DNA of 64,000 bases from Blakeslea trispora (lineage: Eukaryota > Mucoromycota > Mucoromycetes > Mucorales > Choanephoraceae). A model generated the notes under the pieces. That model was not told the origin of the DNA. It worked only from the letters and a program-made list of their open reading frames with translations, and searched no databases. Made by a program: the position numbers and the translations under genes. Shown piece after piece: positions 44,217-57,497 of the stretch (position 1 is the first letter of the stretch; the number at the start of each line of letters is the position of its first letter). The stretch covers positions 48,551-112,550 of the forward strand of contig JAIWNE010000111.1 in assembly GCA_025331445.1 (NCBI GenBank), written 5' to 3'.

Positions 44217-46940
44217 TATGTGTCAGCTGCTGAATCATGTTGGAGACTATTCTCTTTTCCTTTGCACGATGAGTTCCCCCACCACCAAAGGCTTTCTGTA
44301 CACCTTCCTGATCAGCAACCTGTCTACTTTAATGGTGATGATCAACTGGACAATGTCCTTGAACACAACCATAAGGAAATTACTCTGACAGGTTGGTTTA
44401 AAGCCAACAGAGAGTATGAGTCTGCCCGTCAGATTCTATACATCGAGTTTCCTGAACACTTTGTATGGGTCAAAGAAAAGGAGAAGAACTACTGGAAGAT
44501 AAGAGAGCGAGAACAAGGTAGTACAATTGGTAGAATCTATGCCATCTCACCTAAGGAGAACGAGAAGTATTGGCTGCGCATGTTTCTTTATCATTTTAGG
44601 GGTGCAACTAGCTTTGACCATCTAAGGACTGTCAATGGCATTTGTCATCCAAGTTTTCGTGAGGTAGCTTATGTTCTCAACCTATTGAACGATGATACTG
44701 AGTGGATTACCTGTCTTAAAGAAGCTTCTTAATATAAAAATGCTGCATCATTACGGAATTTGTTTGCTATAATTTTGGTATTCAATAATCCTTCTGATCC
44801 ATTTCAGCTTTGGAATAAGTTCTCTAACGATCTCTCTGAAGATTTTCTTCATAAAAAACGTCTGCTACTACGTGATTAAGATGTCCAAATGGACCAGCAA
44901 ATCTATAACTGTGCATTGTACGACATTGAAGAACAATTGCAAGACTATGGTTTTTCTTTGAATAATTATTCGGGATTTACTTTGCCTTCTACTGACCTTA
45001 GAAGTACTTATAGTGGACATCTTACAGAAGATCAAATGCTTGAGCCTCTCATTGTTAGAGAGCATTTGGTTTTAAATGCATTAGCATCGTTGGAGCCAGA
45101 ACAACAATTCACCTTCAACTAAGACTAGCAATCAGTTTTGATTTTGTCATGAGTATGGTAGAAAATTAGCATACTATTAAGCCAAAGGTCGTTTTTCTTG
45201 ACGGGCCAGGTGGTACAGGCCAAATGTATCTGTTTAACGCTTTACTTGATGCTAAAAGAAGAAATTATGGTATTGCACTTGCAGTTCCCGCAAGCGGAAC
45301 AGCTGCTCTTTTGTTGAAAGGTGGTAAAACAGCACACTCGCTCTTTAAAATCCCTCTGAAATGCGATATGCATACAATGTGTTCCTTCACTCCTACTTAG
45401 CCCACTGCTTAATTGATTAGATCTGCCAAGCTCATATCACGGGATGAAGCATCTATGAATAGTAAGGATGTATTGGAAGCAGTTGACAGGTCATTCAAGG
45501 ACGTGTGTAAGCGAATCAATTCTGCTTTTGAAGATATCCCTTGGGTGGTCGTGTGGTTGTTTTTGGAGGGGACTTTAGACAAGTTCTAACGGTCGTACCT
45601 AAAGCTTCCAGAGCAGATATTGTAGCTCAATGCATTAAAAGATCTTTCCTTTGAAAACACTTTTTAAGAATGCAGCTGCGTATCAACATGCGTGTGCAAG
45701 CCACCCTCCAGTCAGGCAATGATGAACAAGCAGAAATGCTAAAGAATTTTGCGGACTACTTGCTGACTATTGGTGATGGCTCGATTTCACCATTGAATTT
45801 TGAAGGTGCCATTCAGCTTAATGGAAACATGATTTTACCCGGCAGCAACGCTCTTAGATTGGCTGATACAGTTTTTCATCAGTTTAAAGGTGCAGCATTC
45901 ATGCAAAACAGGTAAAAATTTATGACCAGTCGAGCAATCTTCACCTCTTTAAACAAAGATGTCAACAAAATTAAAGGCAGTCTTTTGAACCAATTTGAAG
46001 GTGACATACACACACTTTTAAGTAGTGACTCCCTTTGCAAAGCGGACGAAGTTGATACGCTTCGATATCCTATTAAATTGCTGAACGAAATTTAGTCTGG
46101 CATTCTACCACTTCATTGCCTGATGTTGAAAATAGGATGCCCTATAATGCTCCTCCGAAACCTTAATCCTTTTAAGGGATTAGTAAATGGTACAAAGTTG
46201 ATTATCTAAGCAATTGGCTCGAAAGTCATATAAGTCGAAATAGCCACTGGAAGCAAAGCAGGTGATATAGTAACAATTCCTAGAATTCCTATCGAATCCC
46301 AGCCTGAGCAAATTGGCATTCACTTTCAACGTCTTCAATTTCCTGTGCGATTGGCCTTTGACATGAAAATTAACAAACCCTAAGGTCAGACTTTAGATTT
46401 TGTGGGGCTATACCTGCCTTCTCCTGTTTTTTCACAGGGACAACTCTACGTGGCAATGTCCCGTATTCGAAGCCCCAACTCCATTAAAATAATGATTGAT
46501 AATGAATACAGAAGAAAAATAAGAATTGCAACAAGCAACATCGTCTACAAAGAAGTCTTTGACTATCGATAATTTTCCCGCAATAAATATATATTTTATC
46601 AAATCGAGCTCATACATATAACCCTTAATTCAACACCATCGTATTAGATTAAATTTTAGAAGCTGTCCCGGGACTCGTGTTTTTTTTACCAAAGCAAAGG
46701 TTTAATATACACGAAGCGCAGCGTAGGGGATATTTTATACCGTTGCGAAGGTTCAAAAAAAATTTGGGTGGGGCCCCCACGTTGTCATGCTTTTCGGATT
46801 AGCCAAAACAGCCCACTGCGAAGTGCAAGCCGGTTTTAACAGCGATGCGGGCAAACCATAGTGAAGGTCGATAAAATTTACCATACCTGCGCTATAGTAA
46901 ATTTTTCACCACAACGGCGGTTTGACTTGAAACAGGCTTG

Positions 46941-47188
46941 TTTCTCTTACTTAGTTTACACTTGGTTATAGTTTGACATATTCACTACCTGAATCCACAT
47001 ATAGTTGTTAGTTGCCTTGACACTTATCACAGATCATTATATTTATTTGCTACATCTCTTCTTTTATATATAGTTTATTCTCTTCACTTTACTTATATCT
47101 CTAGTCGGACGACTTAAACCTGGTGCTCATTACTTATAACCTTGCTGGTTGATTGCTCAGTTATATCTATTTGTTGTCCTTTTCAAAT
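46941..47188 (+). repeat. LTR A, 3' portion
   Basis: TTTACACTTGGTTATAGTTTGACATATT... matches 62430-62548 and 63253-63380, i.e. the 3' half of LTR C. It is separated from its 5' half (38917-39246) by Helitron B. It ends where a MITE is inserted at a TA. Confidence 0.8.
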
Positions 47189-47190
47189 TA

Positions 47191-47640
47191 CAGTCTTTCT
47201 ATTCCAAGTTGTCGTATTTTGAAAAATCACTTGTCGCATTTTAAAAATTACTTGTGATATGTGGTTCTGAGTTTTATTTAAATAATAATTACCAACTGGA
47301 TTAAAATATAAAAGTTAAGATATGAAATATAGTTATAATTGGCTAATTATACTGACCAATATGTTGGTAATGAGATAATTGATATAATTAAAATGGAGAA
47401 ATAGGTAAGTTGAAATAGAATGAAAAAGAGAGGAAAACAAGATGTGGGATAAAGTGGGTTACTGTGGTTTTATGGTTTTTGAGGTAAATGGTGTAGCATC
47501 GCACAATTACTATGTTATGCTATTGTAATAAGACAGTCATACCAAAGGTTTTTACCCAAAATCAGTGCGCCACAGAACACTTGTCAAATTCTAGCGTATC
47601 TTTGTATTATAAAATACGACATTTTGAAACGGAAAGATTG
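47191..47640. mobile_element. MITE of Tc1/mariner type (450 bases)
   Basis: TA on both sides (47189-47190, 47641-47642). Inverted ends CAGTCTTTCTATTCC... and, on the complement, CAATCTTTCCGTTTC..., continuing to a shared TGTCGTATTTT, about 31 bases with several mismatches. No coding frame. Confidence 0.75.
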
Positions 47641-47646
47641 TACTGT

Positions 47647-47950
47647 TGTTACGCACAGGAATTTTCTTAGTACTCAATTATTTTCTGACTTCTTTTCGCT
47701 GCTTTGAATCCAACTCTGTATTTCCTATTTGGTATTTTACTCATTTGACAGCTCCTCTTGATCTCTTGTTACACAACAACTTTATTTAAATCCTTCTCTT
47801 ACTTTCCATATCATAATGAATAGAACTTTTAGAAATGTATTAATAATCCATACATGATGACTCATTAACTTGACTGTTTAAATTATTAGTTTGCAAGTCC
47901 AACATGACTTCTTTTAGAATAGTATATAAACTCTTATCTTCTCTTATTAA
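47647..47950 (+). repeat. LTR B, 5' portion (TGTTACGCAC family)
   Basis: Nearly identical to 38917-39220. It stops at CTTATTAA|CACCACAG, where non-coding repeat copy 2 begins, and no continuation is found at the other border of that repeat (52131). Confidence 0.85.
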
Positions 47951-49274
47951 CACCACAGCGCAGAGGGGTTTTAAAAACTCAGCATTTGAGTCTAGAATAA
48001 AATAAGTGATTTTAGACTCACTTTGCTTTTGAAGGTTAGCTATACAGAGAGAATAAATGATGAAAGGGAAGGTTTTTTTTGTTGAAGTGTGATATAGAGG
48101 GTAATGGAAGGTTAGTTTTCGAGTTTGAAGCTGATCTGAGGAGATGAGTTGATCTCGGTTTTTTTTACATGTCAAAGGCCATAAAATAAGTAAAAAGACT
48201 AAGAAAAATAATCTGTGAGAAAAAGATTTGGCTGAAAAGGGAAAAAAAATAGCAGTGAAAAGGAAGAGATAATCAAATGGGGGGATTGATTTCAGATTTT
48301 ATGCAGAAAATATGTACAAAAATGGTAAATGGGGGATAGGCCAAGTGAGGTGAAACGATCTGTGCAAAAAAATAGAGAGTATATACGCAAATTTATTTAA
48401 AAGGTAAAGAAGAAGCAAAAGGAAGGTAGTTTCTTGAGATTAACTCAGATATATCATAAGGAAAAGGTGGCAGGCTAAAAGAGAAGAAAAAGAAGCATAG
48501 GCCATTAAATTTATACAGCCAAAGGTTAGGGAGCCAATTTTTGATTTTTTGTGCAATCATAACAAGGTGTGGGAAGCTAAAGAAGTGTATAAAAAGGTAG
48601 TAAAATAAAATAATAAGGTTGAGAGAAGGTGTTTGCTAATCATAATTTTAATTTCTAAGAAAGTGGTACAAGAAAGTTACGATCGTGACTGAATGTCGAT
48701 CTTGAGATCTCTCATCACCATCACTGAAGCAACATGAACACATGGAGAAGGACCCTTTATTGCTGTAAGTGTCCATAAGGCAAACAATATTTGGTAAAAT
48801 GAATAACAGACACTCCAGCAGCTAAATAAATGAAAAAACTACTATCATCTCTACATAAAGTGAGATTATATAGGATGGACTAAGTCAAATTGCCATTCAT
48901 GGGCGAAAATGAAGCATAAATAAGATGGAAAAGTCTGATGCAGGTGTGAGACCAGAAACGGCAAGTTAGAGAGACGTCTGAAAAGGAAGAAGGAATTATA
49001 TGTAAACTAAAAGGTAGTCAAAAGGAAAAAATTAAATAAAAAGAGAACTGATTCCAATTCCTATCAGATCGCTAATTTATCTTTTGCTAATGACTCTCAC
49101 TAAATGAGGATGAAATGTTTGATAGTCTTTTTTAAGAACCGTTAGTGTCATATATTAGAAGTCAATCTTGAGACTAAGCGAATCAACAGTATAAACAAAC
49201 AGTTACAAAGCCTTTGAAATAGATATTGGACTTAATGGTGAAATAGAATCACTTGTTGAGAAGTCATAAGAAGG

Positions 49275-49569
49275 TGTTGCATACAACAGCCTCTTTCAGA
49301 GCAATAAAATAAAGTAAGATCAGATTAGGCTTATTGTGACCAGTCTATTTCTATATATGGAATTCTCAGGCTGTTGCGTTCAAACGGTACAAACACTGGT
49401 TACAATGTATCCAGGTTATAGGCAATGTATACATTGTGCTCAAGTTACTCAGTTGTCATACCAGTATTTCCCATAGTATAAATAGAGACAGAAAACATAT
49501 ATCTGAATAAAACATCTTTCTTTTGGTCTGATTGACTTTTTATTGTTACAAATTAGTGAATATATCACA
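49275..49569 (+). repeat. Solo LTR (295 bases)
   Basis: TGTTGCATAC...ATATATCACA, flanked by GAAGG at 49270-49274 and 49570-49574. Copy 1 of the host repeat lacks it and has a single AAAGG-like site, which confirms the insertion. Confidence 0.9.
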
Positions 49570-51157
49570 GAAGGAACAGAGAGATTAATTGTAGACTCTA
49601 AAAGAGTGATCCATTCTCTTCTTTTATCAAGACAATCGATAGTTGTACATGTTTATCGCAATAAAGTATTAGCAACAAATATTAACATTTTCGGTCAATG
49701 CTAGCAACAATCCAACACTCGCTTTTCAAAAAGATCCATCATAATACGTTTTTATTTCCAAAATGATAAAAAATAGTCCAACTAGCTTTCAATGCAATCT
49801 ACAAAATAGATGCTTACCTCTCAAAAACCATGATACTCTCTGAAGAACCTTTGTTCTTCCAAAGTGCTGCTGATATGTAACTTGAATTAATTCTTTCACC
49901 GGCAAAGATGTTGACAATGATGGCATCTCCCTTTGACTAAAACTGCTAATTTTACTGGTAGTTTTACGTCTTCATTCCATTTTGTCATTGATAGGATTGA
50001 TCTCTAGTAAATCAGATGTAAATTCGGCTAGAAGTTGTTATTTGGAGAGTGAAAGCATTGTCTTCAATAAACTAGAGAGATAAAAGGCTGTTATTACAAG
50101 TTGAAGGTGCAATCCGGATGTTTAGGTTGATTCAATCAGAGATGACAATGTCTTCATACTATCTTCAAAGATTTATAAGTGTGTCAGGTAATCAATTGTA
50201 GAAATGGAACAATACCTTACCATGCTTCAAAGATCCATTGGGCCTCATCATAAAACAATCATCTAACAGTGTGACTAATACATTATCTACTTTCATAAAA
50301 TGTTAGATTATAAAGCCATATGTAATACCATCGAGTTGCTCACCTTTGCTTTATATTAAGCGCGATTAAAAGAAGTCTCATCTTAGTGTAATCATCTCCA
50401 TTACTGATAATTTCGAAAATGGTGTAATTATTGATCCTTTTCAAATGATTTGGTGGTGGCTTTTTTAAAACTGCAATTGTCTGCTTTGTGATGGTAAGAT
50501 GAGTGACTGTATGATAAGGACTTGAGCTGGCCAAAATGATCGTGAGCAAACCTAAAAGATAAACCTCTTTCTAGACAGATAAAAGAATGGATAAGTTAGC
50601 AATTATGTTGGATGACTGGAGTAAATCACCTTAACTCGGAAAGGAAATACTCTCAAGATTCAGGAAAAAAAAGGGTGTAGTAATCAATAGAGTGAAGAAG
50701 AAAAAAGAAAGAAAACAGAAGAGATGAAAAAAAGAGAGAGTAATGTCACCCCCATAAATAACGCGGAATTTTGGGGGGCAATTTACTTTTAAAGCATGTC
50801 AGCTATCTTAGTATAGGTAAAGAGAGAAAAGACCTGGAACTTTCTTAGAATTCGGCCAATCAGAGCATTGGATTTTCCATCACTAAGAAAAAGAAATAAG
50901 GTAAATGTTGATAATTTGGTTCATATTTCTGCTTGCATCACACGCTTCAACCAAGAAAAAAAGAGTTTTTGTGATAGTAATGAACTTAATTATTCACTTA
51001 AAAAGAATGATATATAGTCAAAAAAATAATTACATTCGAATTGTAGAAAAATAAAGAGACAATCATCACATTTCAAAAGAAACATCATTTACATGAAGCA
51101 TTAATTTCATATACTCTGAATTGCTTTTACATATCAAGAACTGGCTAGAGTAGATAT

Positions 51158-51584
51158 TGTTGTATACAGCCTACATTCTACCCTATCTGAGTTATAATAC
51201 AGACCTAAACGTGCTCACGGCTCTACAGTTATAACTGGCTATAGCTTAATTGACATCTAAACTCAGTCTAAAATAAAAGATCGGATCATACTTCATTTGT
51301 ATCAAGTACACTTGGATTGAAGCACAAATATTGAATTATGGTTTATACACAAGAGGTACTCACTCTTTATCCATTACACCAAAAATAAGCTATTATCCAT
51401 GTCACTCAGTTAAATTAAGGATTGTTACTCAGTCATCGTAAAAAGTATAAATACTAGGCACATATTTGAAATAAACGCGGATCAGATTCATATCTATCTT
51501 TTTGGCCGTTCTGGTTCTAATCGACTTTATTTGTCTTCACCTTTTTGTTATATTTTGTGCCTGTTATATTCTACGAATATATCA
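51158..51584 (+). repeat. Solo LTR (427 bases)
   Basis: TGTTGTATAC...GAATATATCA, flanked by GATAT at 51153-51157 and 51585-51589. The ends resemble the solo LTR at 49275 (TGTTG-ATACA start, GAATATATCA end), so both belong to one superfamily of elements. Confidence 0.85.
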
Positions 51585-52130
51585 GATATAGCCAATAAGA
51601 AATATGTATTCCTTTATTTAAAAAAGTTGACTTCTACAAGCACATGTTAGCTTTCTCGCTGCTCATCAGTTCTGCATGTCGACATCTCAAACTTACATGA
51701 GCATGCAAGATGGTAAGCCATCTCGGAAAAGGTTGAAGAAAAATAAAGCAAAAAAAAAAGCATCTACAAATACCATAGAAATCGATTGCTTATATGATAA
51801 AGTTGAAAATCTGAAATGGGATTGACCAATTTCTCAAAGAGATACTATAAAGGGATACCTCTAAATTAAAAGATAGATGTATGATGGTAGATTTTGCTAC
51901 GCAAGACGATATACAATGTAGATGAAAGTTTGATGGTATTGAATTGCTTATGAAGAAGCATCTATTTGCGTATAAAGTTATTTGATGCTCTCATAATGGA
52001 ATATACAAATGTTCCTTGCTCTGATTATAATTTATAGAAACTATTGTTTGAAGTAATCAAATTTTCCTATTTATTTTTTTAAACAATTATATTTGAAGTA
52101 AAGTTGACAATCTCATAAAGTAGTATTGTA

Positions 52131-54899
52131 ACAATCAAAGTGTTCGTAAAACTTGCAATGATGCCAAATTATAAACAAGTTGCTTGCAATTGCATTTAAT
52201 TCTCAGCCAAAGAAATCAATTAGAAGATCATCAACATCTATACTTATTTATTGATCTAATGCGATAAGTCATATATACATCGCTCCTAAACAAGAGACAT
52301 ATTTGAATTGCTTTAGCGAATAAGTATGATTACTTCAGAAATAAATTTACGATATCCGTTAGAGGTTCGATAAAAAGAAGATTGATTATTGCAAAATCAT
52401 GATGGACAGTTCTTTTTAAATTAAAGGGATTCATCACCATTTTTTTGCATCTGAATGATCTACTTGCATACTTCTTCTTGATGTTTTTAATATCCACCAT
52501 CCTACGATATCTTGAGCTACATGAAACTGTCATAAAATGACAGCATGTTCTAACTGAAACTTGTATTCTTCAATGTTTAGTATTTAGATGGCTCTAAAGG
52601 GTGCGACGCTGATACTATATATGTATGAGCGATTACACTAAATGAATGATTAAATTATATTTGCCTCATAATGTACCATCCTATAATTATAATCGATTGA
52701 ATTATGATCAAATGCGACACTATGTAAGAGGGTTGCTTTTAATACATTATGATTTTTAACTTATCACTTTTACGTTTAGAATTGCTTTACCTAAATTTGT
52801 TTAACATGAAACAGCTCGACGCTTTACTATCAGCTTTCTTCATAGATTCGGTTTGAAGTGCTTCTTTAAGATCCCCTTTTGTAAAGCGTTCCTTTAATTG
52901 ATCACAAATAACATTTGTTTATGCAAATCCAAGACATTTTCCTTTTCGGTCCGATTTTAGCTTGAATCTGTTAATGAAATCATACTTTCTTCCCATCACT
53001 GCCATATTTCTCATATATACTGGCCATTTTTTTTCAATCCCCCATTTTCTTTTTTCTTTTTTTTTTCTTAGTAAATGCACAGCAAAAGGTAAGCACTTTT
53101 ATCTCTCTCTTTTTTTTTTTTTTTTACAAATATCATATAATCCATCAACATCACTAACTCTTTTATTTCAAAATAGCTACATGTATATCACCTTATGATG
53201 ACAACATCTCAATAACTCGACTACGCTTCTCTTCTATTTCTTAGAATCCTTCAACTTTTCTTCCGTATATATCTGCTGATCATCAATATTGTACATACTT
53301 GTGTAGATACTCATCATTGACTTGATAGACAATCCTTTATCCATGACACACTCTTCTGTATTGCTTTCTGCCAACTCATCCATGACTTCTTTATCCAAAC
53401 TGCCTGCTCTATACCATGTTGCTCAAACTTATACCTCTTTGACTGTTATCTTAATACCATCTTTTAAAAGCTGCCTATTGGATTGATGCGTCTTTTTCAA
53501 GTTACTCTTGCCTAAGGTCCTTCGATTTCTCCATTTAAATGTTTAAATGCTTTTATATACATTGCATCGACTAACTTGCTCTATTTGTAGTCATTGCCTT
53601 GAAACCCTTTGACAATCGTATATCCAATCGCGTACCAAGCTTCCATCCTATGTCTGATTCATTCATGTCTATTTTCTTTCTAATGTGTACATGTGGTCCA
53701 CCTCTCTAAGTATTGTCACTGGTTATCGCCCTAGCTTTTTGGATTACCGTTTCTCTCTAATATACTGTCGTTCAGGGTACTTGGTCTCTTCTCATGTCGC
53801 CATCTCTCTACCTCATCTTCAAGAAATGCTCTTTACCTGCCTATTTTCCTTCCACTACTATGGTCTGTGCTTTTAAAGGTTGCCGAATCTCTTTTTGATT
53901 GAACTTGGGGTTCCTTTCAACTTTAATGCTTGTGCTTTTCTTCTTTTTGCGTCTTCTCGCCTTTGCTCATGCTTACATGGGTGCTCCATCTTAGATGAGG
54001 TTGCCTCATCTCTTTGAATCTCTTTCGTGACAAGTGAAATACCGCTTCCAGACTATTTTGACTTGACTGTCTTATCAAATGATCCCCTCTTTATCAACTG
54101 TTTACTTCTGACTGTTGCTCTCGCTGTTGGCTGGACTCATGAGGTACCTAATCGCAACTAAAGGACATAACATGCTGATGACAAAGTACATGCGTAAAGG
54201 ATCGCGTCTCATCTTTATTTTTTTTTGTTTTTTAGACTTGCTATGCTATTTACTTTCTTCATCTATTGTTTCTGACTCTTGTGTATACTGGTGTCGAGTG
54301 ATCTCTCAGTTGGTGTTGCTCATGACCTTGCATGTTGCTTCAAGTTGGCTGTCAAGAAAAAAAAATAATTTCGAAAAAAATCACTCTCGGTTAAGGCTGT
54401 ATATCTTTTCAAGCGCAGCTACTGCAAAGCGATTAAGGTGCTTACTGAAGGCTCTAGTCATGAAAATTATCCCATTTCTGCTTCCTATACTGCTTCTTAT
54501 AATCCCAAAAGGTACCTTCATCAAAGCCAAGCATGTCAATCCATCTGGATACACCCGATACAGCATTCCCAATACAAAAAAGGACATCTGAGCTACAAAT
54601 CAGCCTAAAGAAGAACCCATATATAGCATTTATTTGATCCAAATTAATAAAATTAAAGAAGCTTGATTTGCCCATAATACTTAAATAATCCAATCATAAG
54701 CCAAGCTCATCCGAAATTAAAAGCATTACCATTTGCTCATTTATTGCTTATACTTCTAAAACTTGTTAAATCATCATTACTATATACTCTAAAGGCCATT
54801 TGTCACTATAACTCCCCTTTGAGACCTAAGCTAGATATGATTCGACTATAAAGCACTCCTATTCAAAGTAAGCTCGTATAATACTTTACCCACGGCCCA
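52131..54899. other. No gene recognised
   Basis: AT-rich with C/T-rich patches between 53200 and 54100 and long T-runs near 53040-53130. Open frames of 60-158 codons occur but are low-complexity and hydrophobic, with no motif I can name. Confidence 0.6.
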
Positions 54900-56469
54900 A
54901 TTCTAGTGTTTCTGCATCGGTTCTCATTGTGTTTCTGCCTATTTTTCGTTGAAACCGCATATGAAAAAAACAAATATTTCGCAGGGTTATTTCGCAACTA
55001 TTTGAGTCACTATATACACCCCCTACGCCGTGGTGATAAATAATATTTTCTATGAGGTTTTTTTGTTCAGTTTGGTTAGGATTATGTAAGACATGAATAC
55101 CTTCCAAGTTAGTTGATCGAGAGAAAGCGACATATAATTGACCATGTGTAAAAGGAGCAATGCGAAGGTCAATCCCAACGTTAGTCAGTGATTGGCCTTG
55201 AGACTTATTGATTGTCATTGCAAAACTCAGTTTGATAGGAAACTGTTTTCTGGCCAAGATGAAGGGATACTCATCTTCTAGTGTGCTAAGCTTAATTCTG
55301 GGAACAAGCTCGATTTGCTCTTCATTTGATCTACTGTCTTTGATCACTGCAACATTCAAAAGATATCGACCAATTTCTTCTACTATCAGTCGGGTACCAT
55401 TGCAAAGACCCTTTTGAGGATCGAGATTTCTCAAGAGCATTACAATACAGCCTACTTTTAAAGTCAATTTTGCAGGGGGAAAACTACCTGGATTCAGCGT
55501 TTGTAAGTACTCATTGGAAACCCTATAGACTTCATTGTTATTATTTTCCTCGTCTGTATAATCAGCTTCATCTGCCGAAATTAAAGTAACTGCTTCACCA
55601 GGCATCATATCAAATATTTTTTGATTTAGTGCATCAACAGTATCATTTTTGGATGTGAGAATAGCAGACTTGTAAAGCAAAGATGGATTATGGATAGCTT
55701 CTATGAGCTTTTGTTGAGGATACACTCTAGAAATAAGCTCGTCCAGCGAGTAAGTCTGAGAGATGTATTGTGGAAGAGGTATTTTTGCATTTTGCATCAA
55801 GCTGTTGTATGTAATCAATTGAAGCCATTTCTTAAAATGGATGTCATTTGGAGAAGTACCTCTTACTCGCATATTTTGCCTTAAATAAAGTACTTGAGTT
55901 TGGAGCCAAATGTATGATTGCTTGATAGTTGCTTCAACAATTGCAGATCTATTGCCATTTCGAACTACTGGGGGAATTTGAGCGAAATGACCACCTAAAA
56001 GAACAGGAAGACCACCAAAAAGCGCATTGCAGCTACGAACATTTTGATGAGTACGATCTACAGCTTCAAAACACCATTTGCTTTGCATAGGTACTTCATC
56101 CCAGATTATCAATTCTGTTTTACAAAGTGGTTTGGCTAAGTCGCTGTTTTTAGGAATGTAACAGGTGGATGTTTCGTTCAGTCTGATGGGGATCTTCAGT
56201 CGAAAATAAGATGTTGTACCACCAGTCAAAAGCAAAGAAGCGATGCCAGAAGATGCAACACATAAAACAATTTTTCTTTGACTACGTAGGTAGCTGCTTA
56301 GTGTGTTGTAGACAAAGGTTTTTCCTGTACCAGCGGGACCATGCAAGAAAAAACATATAGCATCATCAGAGGTGTCAAGGCTTGCATCAGTCACAGAGTT
56401 GATAGACTGCAGCTTTTCAACTATTGTATCAAATGCATGCTTTTGGTCTGAATTGAACAATGCATTGTT

Positions 56470-56796
56470 ATAAGGGGTCTTTTATACCTTTTTAAACTAC
56501 CGAAATTACTATGTTCTTAAAGTTTCTTGACTATAGCTAGTACTTTAGAGTCGGTTTGGGTTATAATAAAGTCAAAAGTATAGGATGTGAAAGAGATGTG
56601 ATTTATTGAAATGATAAGCTTAACTAACTTTTTAAATGTTTCATGGATGATCTGAATTCACCCTGCTTCCCTAATCTGCTAACGTTCCTCAATGCTGATA
56701 TTGAATGTACCAAAAGCGTGTTTGACAGTGTTTGACAGTATCCCCTAAGAACACTCCAGAAATACAAGCCGCACTACTACCTCCGTCAACAGCATA
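56470..56796. mobile_element. Unclassified insert (327 bases) in Helitron C
   Basis: Absent from Helitron A at the same site (ATTGTTCGTTCGG there). Flanked by GTT on both sides (56467-56469, 56797-56799), a possible three-base duplication. No coding frame. Inner ends ATAAGGGG and CAGCATA show no clear inverted repeat. Confidence 0.6.
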
Positions 56797-57245
56797 GTTC
56801 GTTCGGTATGCACCTTTTTCTTCTCGCACGTTGTAATCCAACTGTTCGTCTATCAAAGAGTTACCGCTACGTTCAAAACTGGTACCACCATTGAGAGCAG
56901 CAACCCAATCATGTTCGAAGTTTGGAAGACCAAACTCATCAAGGGATCTGCTCAGTTCTTTTAACTTGGCGCCGATGAGATAGAGACCATAGTCAAGAAA
57001 AGGCTGTCCATTGTAAAAAGCCGTACCATCAGTGGATGAATACAACTGATTCTCAGGGAAAAGCTGTTGCAGTCTGTGAGCAAGATCATCACACATAGAA
57101 CTACGAAATTGCATCCACAATTCATTGGGATCTGCCAGCTGACCAAAGTTCAAAGCAGTAACGAACAAACTGCGGAGGCTATCACCAGAAAAAACAAACT
57201 TGCCTCTTCAAAACACCTGACCCATTTTTGGCCATCTTCAATTAA

Positions 57246-57497
57246 TGTTATGTAACGTGTATACTTTGATAGATGATGTGTAATAAAGACTATTGAGTAC
57301 TTTTTGAGACTGTTAGTAGCTTTATTAAAACTTCAGAGAGAGAAGAAGGATTTATAGTACACGTCTAATTGCTACAGGGATAATAGTTGAGGATTTCTAA
57401 TTAGGAGATTCGTAATACATTGGGTGAACACCTCTTGTGGATGTTAAAGGGATATTTAAATATAAGATAATCAAGAGATTAGGACCGTTCTATAACA
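57246..57497 (+). repeat. Solo LTR (252 bases)
   Basis: TGTTATGTAACG...TTCTATAACA, flanked by a perfect ATTAA at 57241-57245 and 57498-57502. Helitron A has the uninterrupted site. Confidence 0.9.

Larger units (their letters stand above)
39390..46573 (+). pseudogene. Helitron B Rep-PIF1 helicase, heavily broken
   Basis: The N-terminal exon (39390-39758) has zinc-knuckle-like CSLCNEEGHSRRTSRLC and CNKCLSEDHCTTDC. The Rep core (40028-41140, 41153-41455) shows ILPSSFIGSPRHMIQLYQDS and EFQKRGLPHCHILLILD, with the HUH motif intact. After the insert at 41546, KYNAHINVE and KYVYKYVSKGHDR carry both tyrosines. After the Tc1 element the frame continues at 44219. The helicase part has GPGGTGQM, so the Walker A lysine is replaced by Gln, then GGDFRQVL and GQLYVAMSRIRSPN, ending with a TAA near 46573. 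Many stops (for example near 39989, 41138, 41455, 44731, 45122, 45400, 45915, 46095) separate the segments. It differs clearly in sequence from Helitrons A and C. Confidence 0.85.
39247..46940 (+). mobile_element. Helitron B, inserted in LTR A
   Basis: The left border is A|TCAAAAAG at 39246/39247, the TC start expected for a Helitron. The right border, from where LTR A resumes, is near 46940 (CTTG|T, not a canonical CTRR). A strong hairpin (AAAATTTAC...GTAAATTTT) lies at 46872-46905, some 35 bases before the end. It contains one Rep-helicase pseudogene, an 870-base insert and a Tc1 element. Confidence 0.7.
47951..52130. repeat. Non-coding interspersed repeat, copy 2 (contains two solo LTRs)
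   Basis: Aligns along its full length with copy 1 (24698-32130 without DIRS). Same ends: CACCACAGCGCAGAGG and TAGTATTGTA. It carries two solo LTRs and about 450 bases of other extra sequence around 50755-51640. No coding frame of note. Confidence 0.75.

Noticed and set aside
54115..54591. 158-codon plus-strand frame with hydrophobic segments
   Set aside because: Low complexity, no recognisable domain, no supporting context or splice signals; length alone is not convincing.
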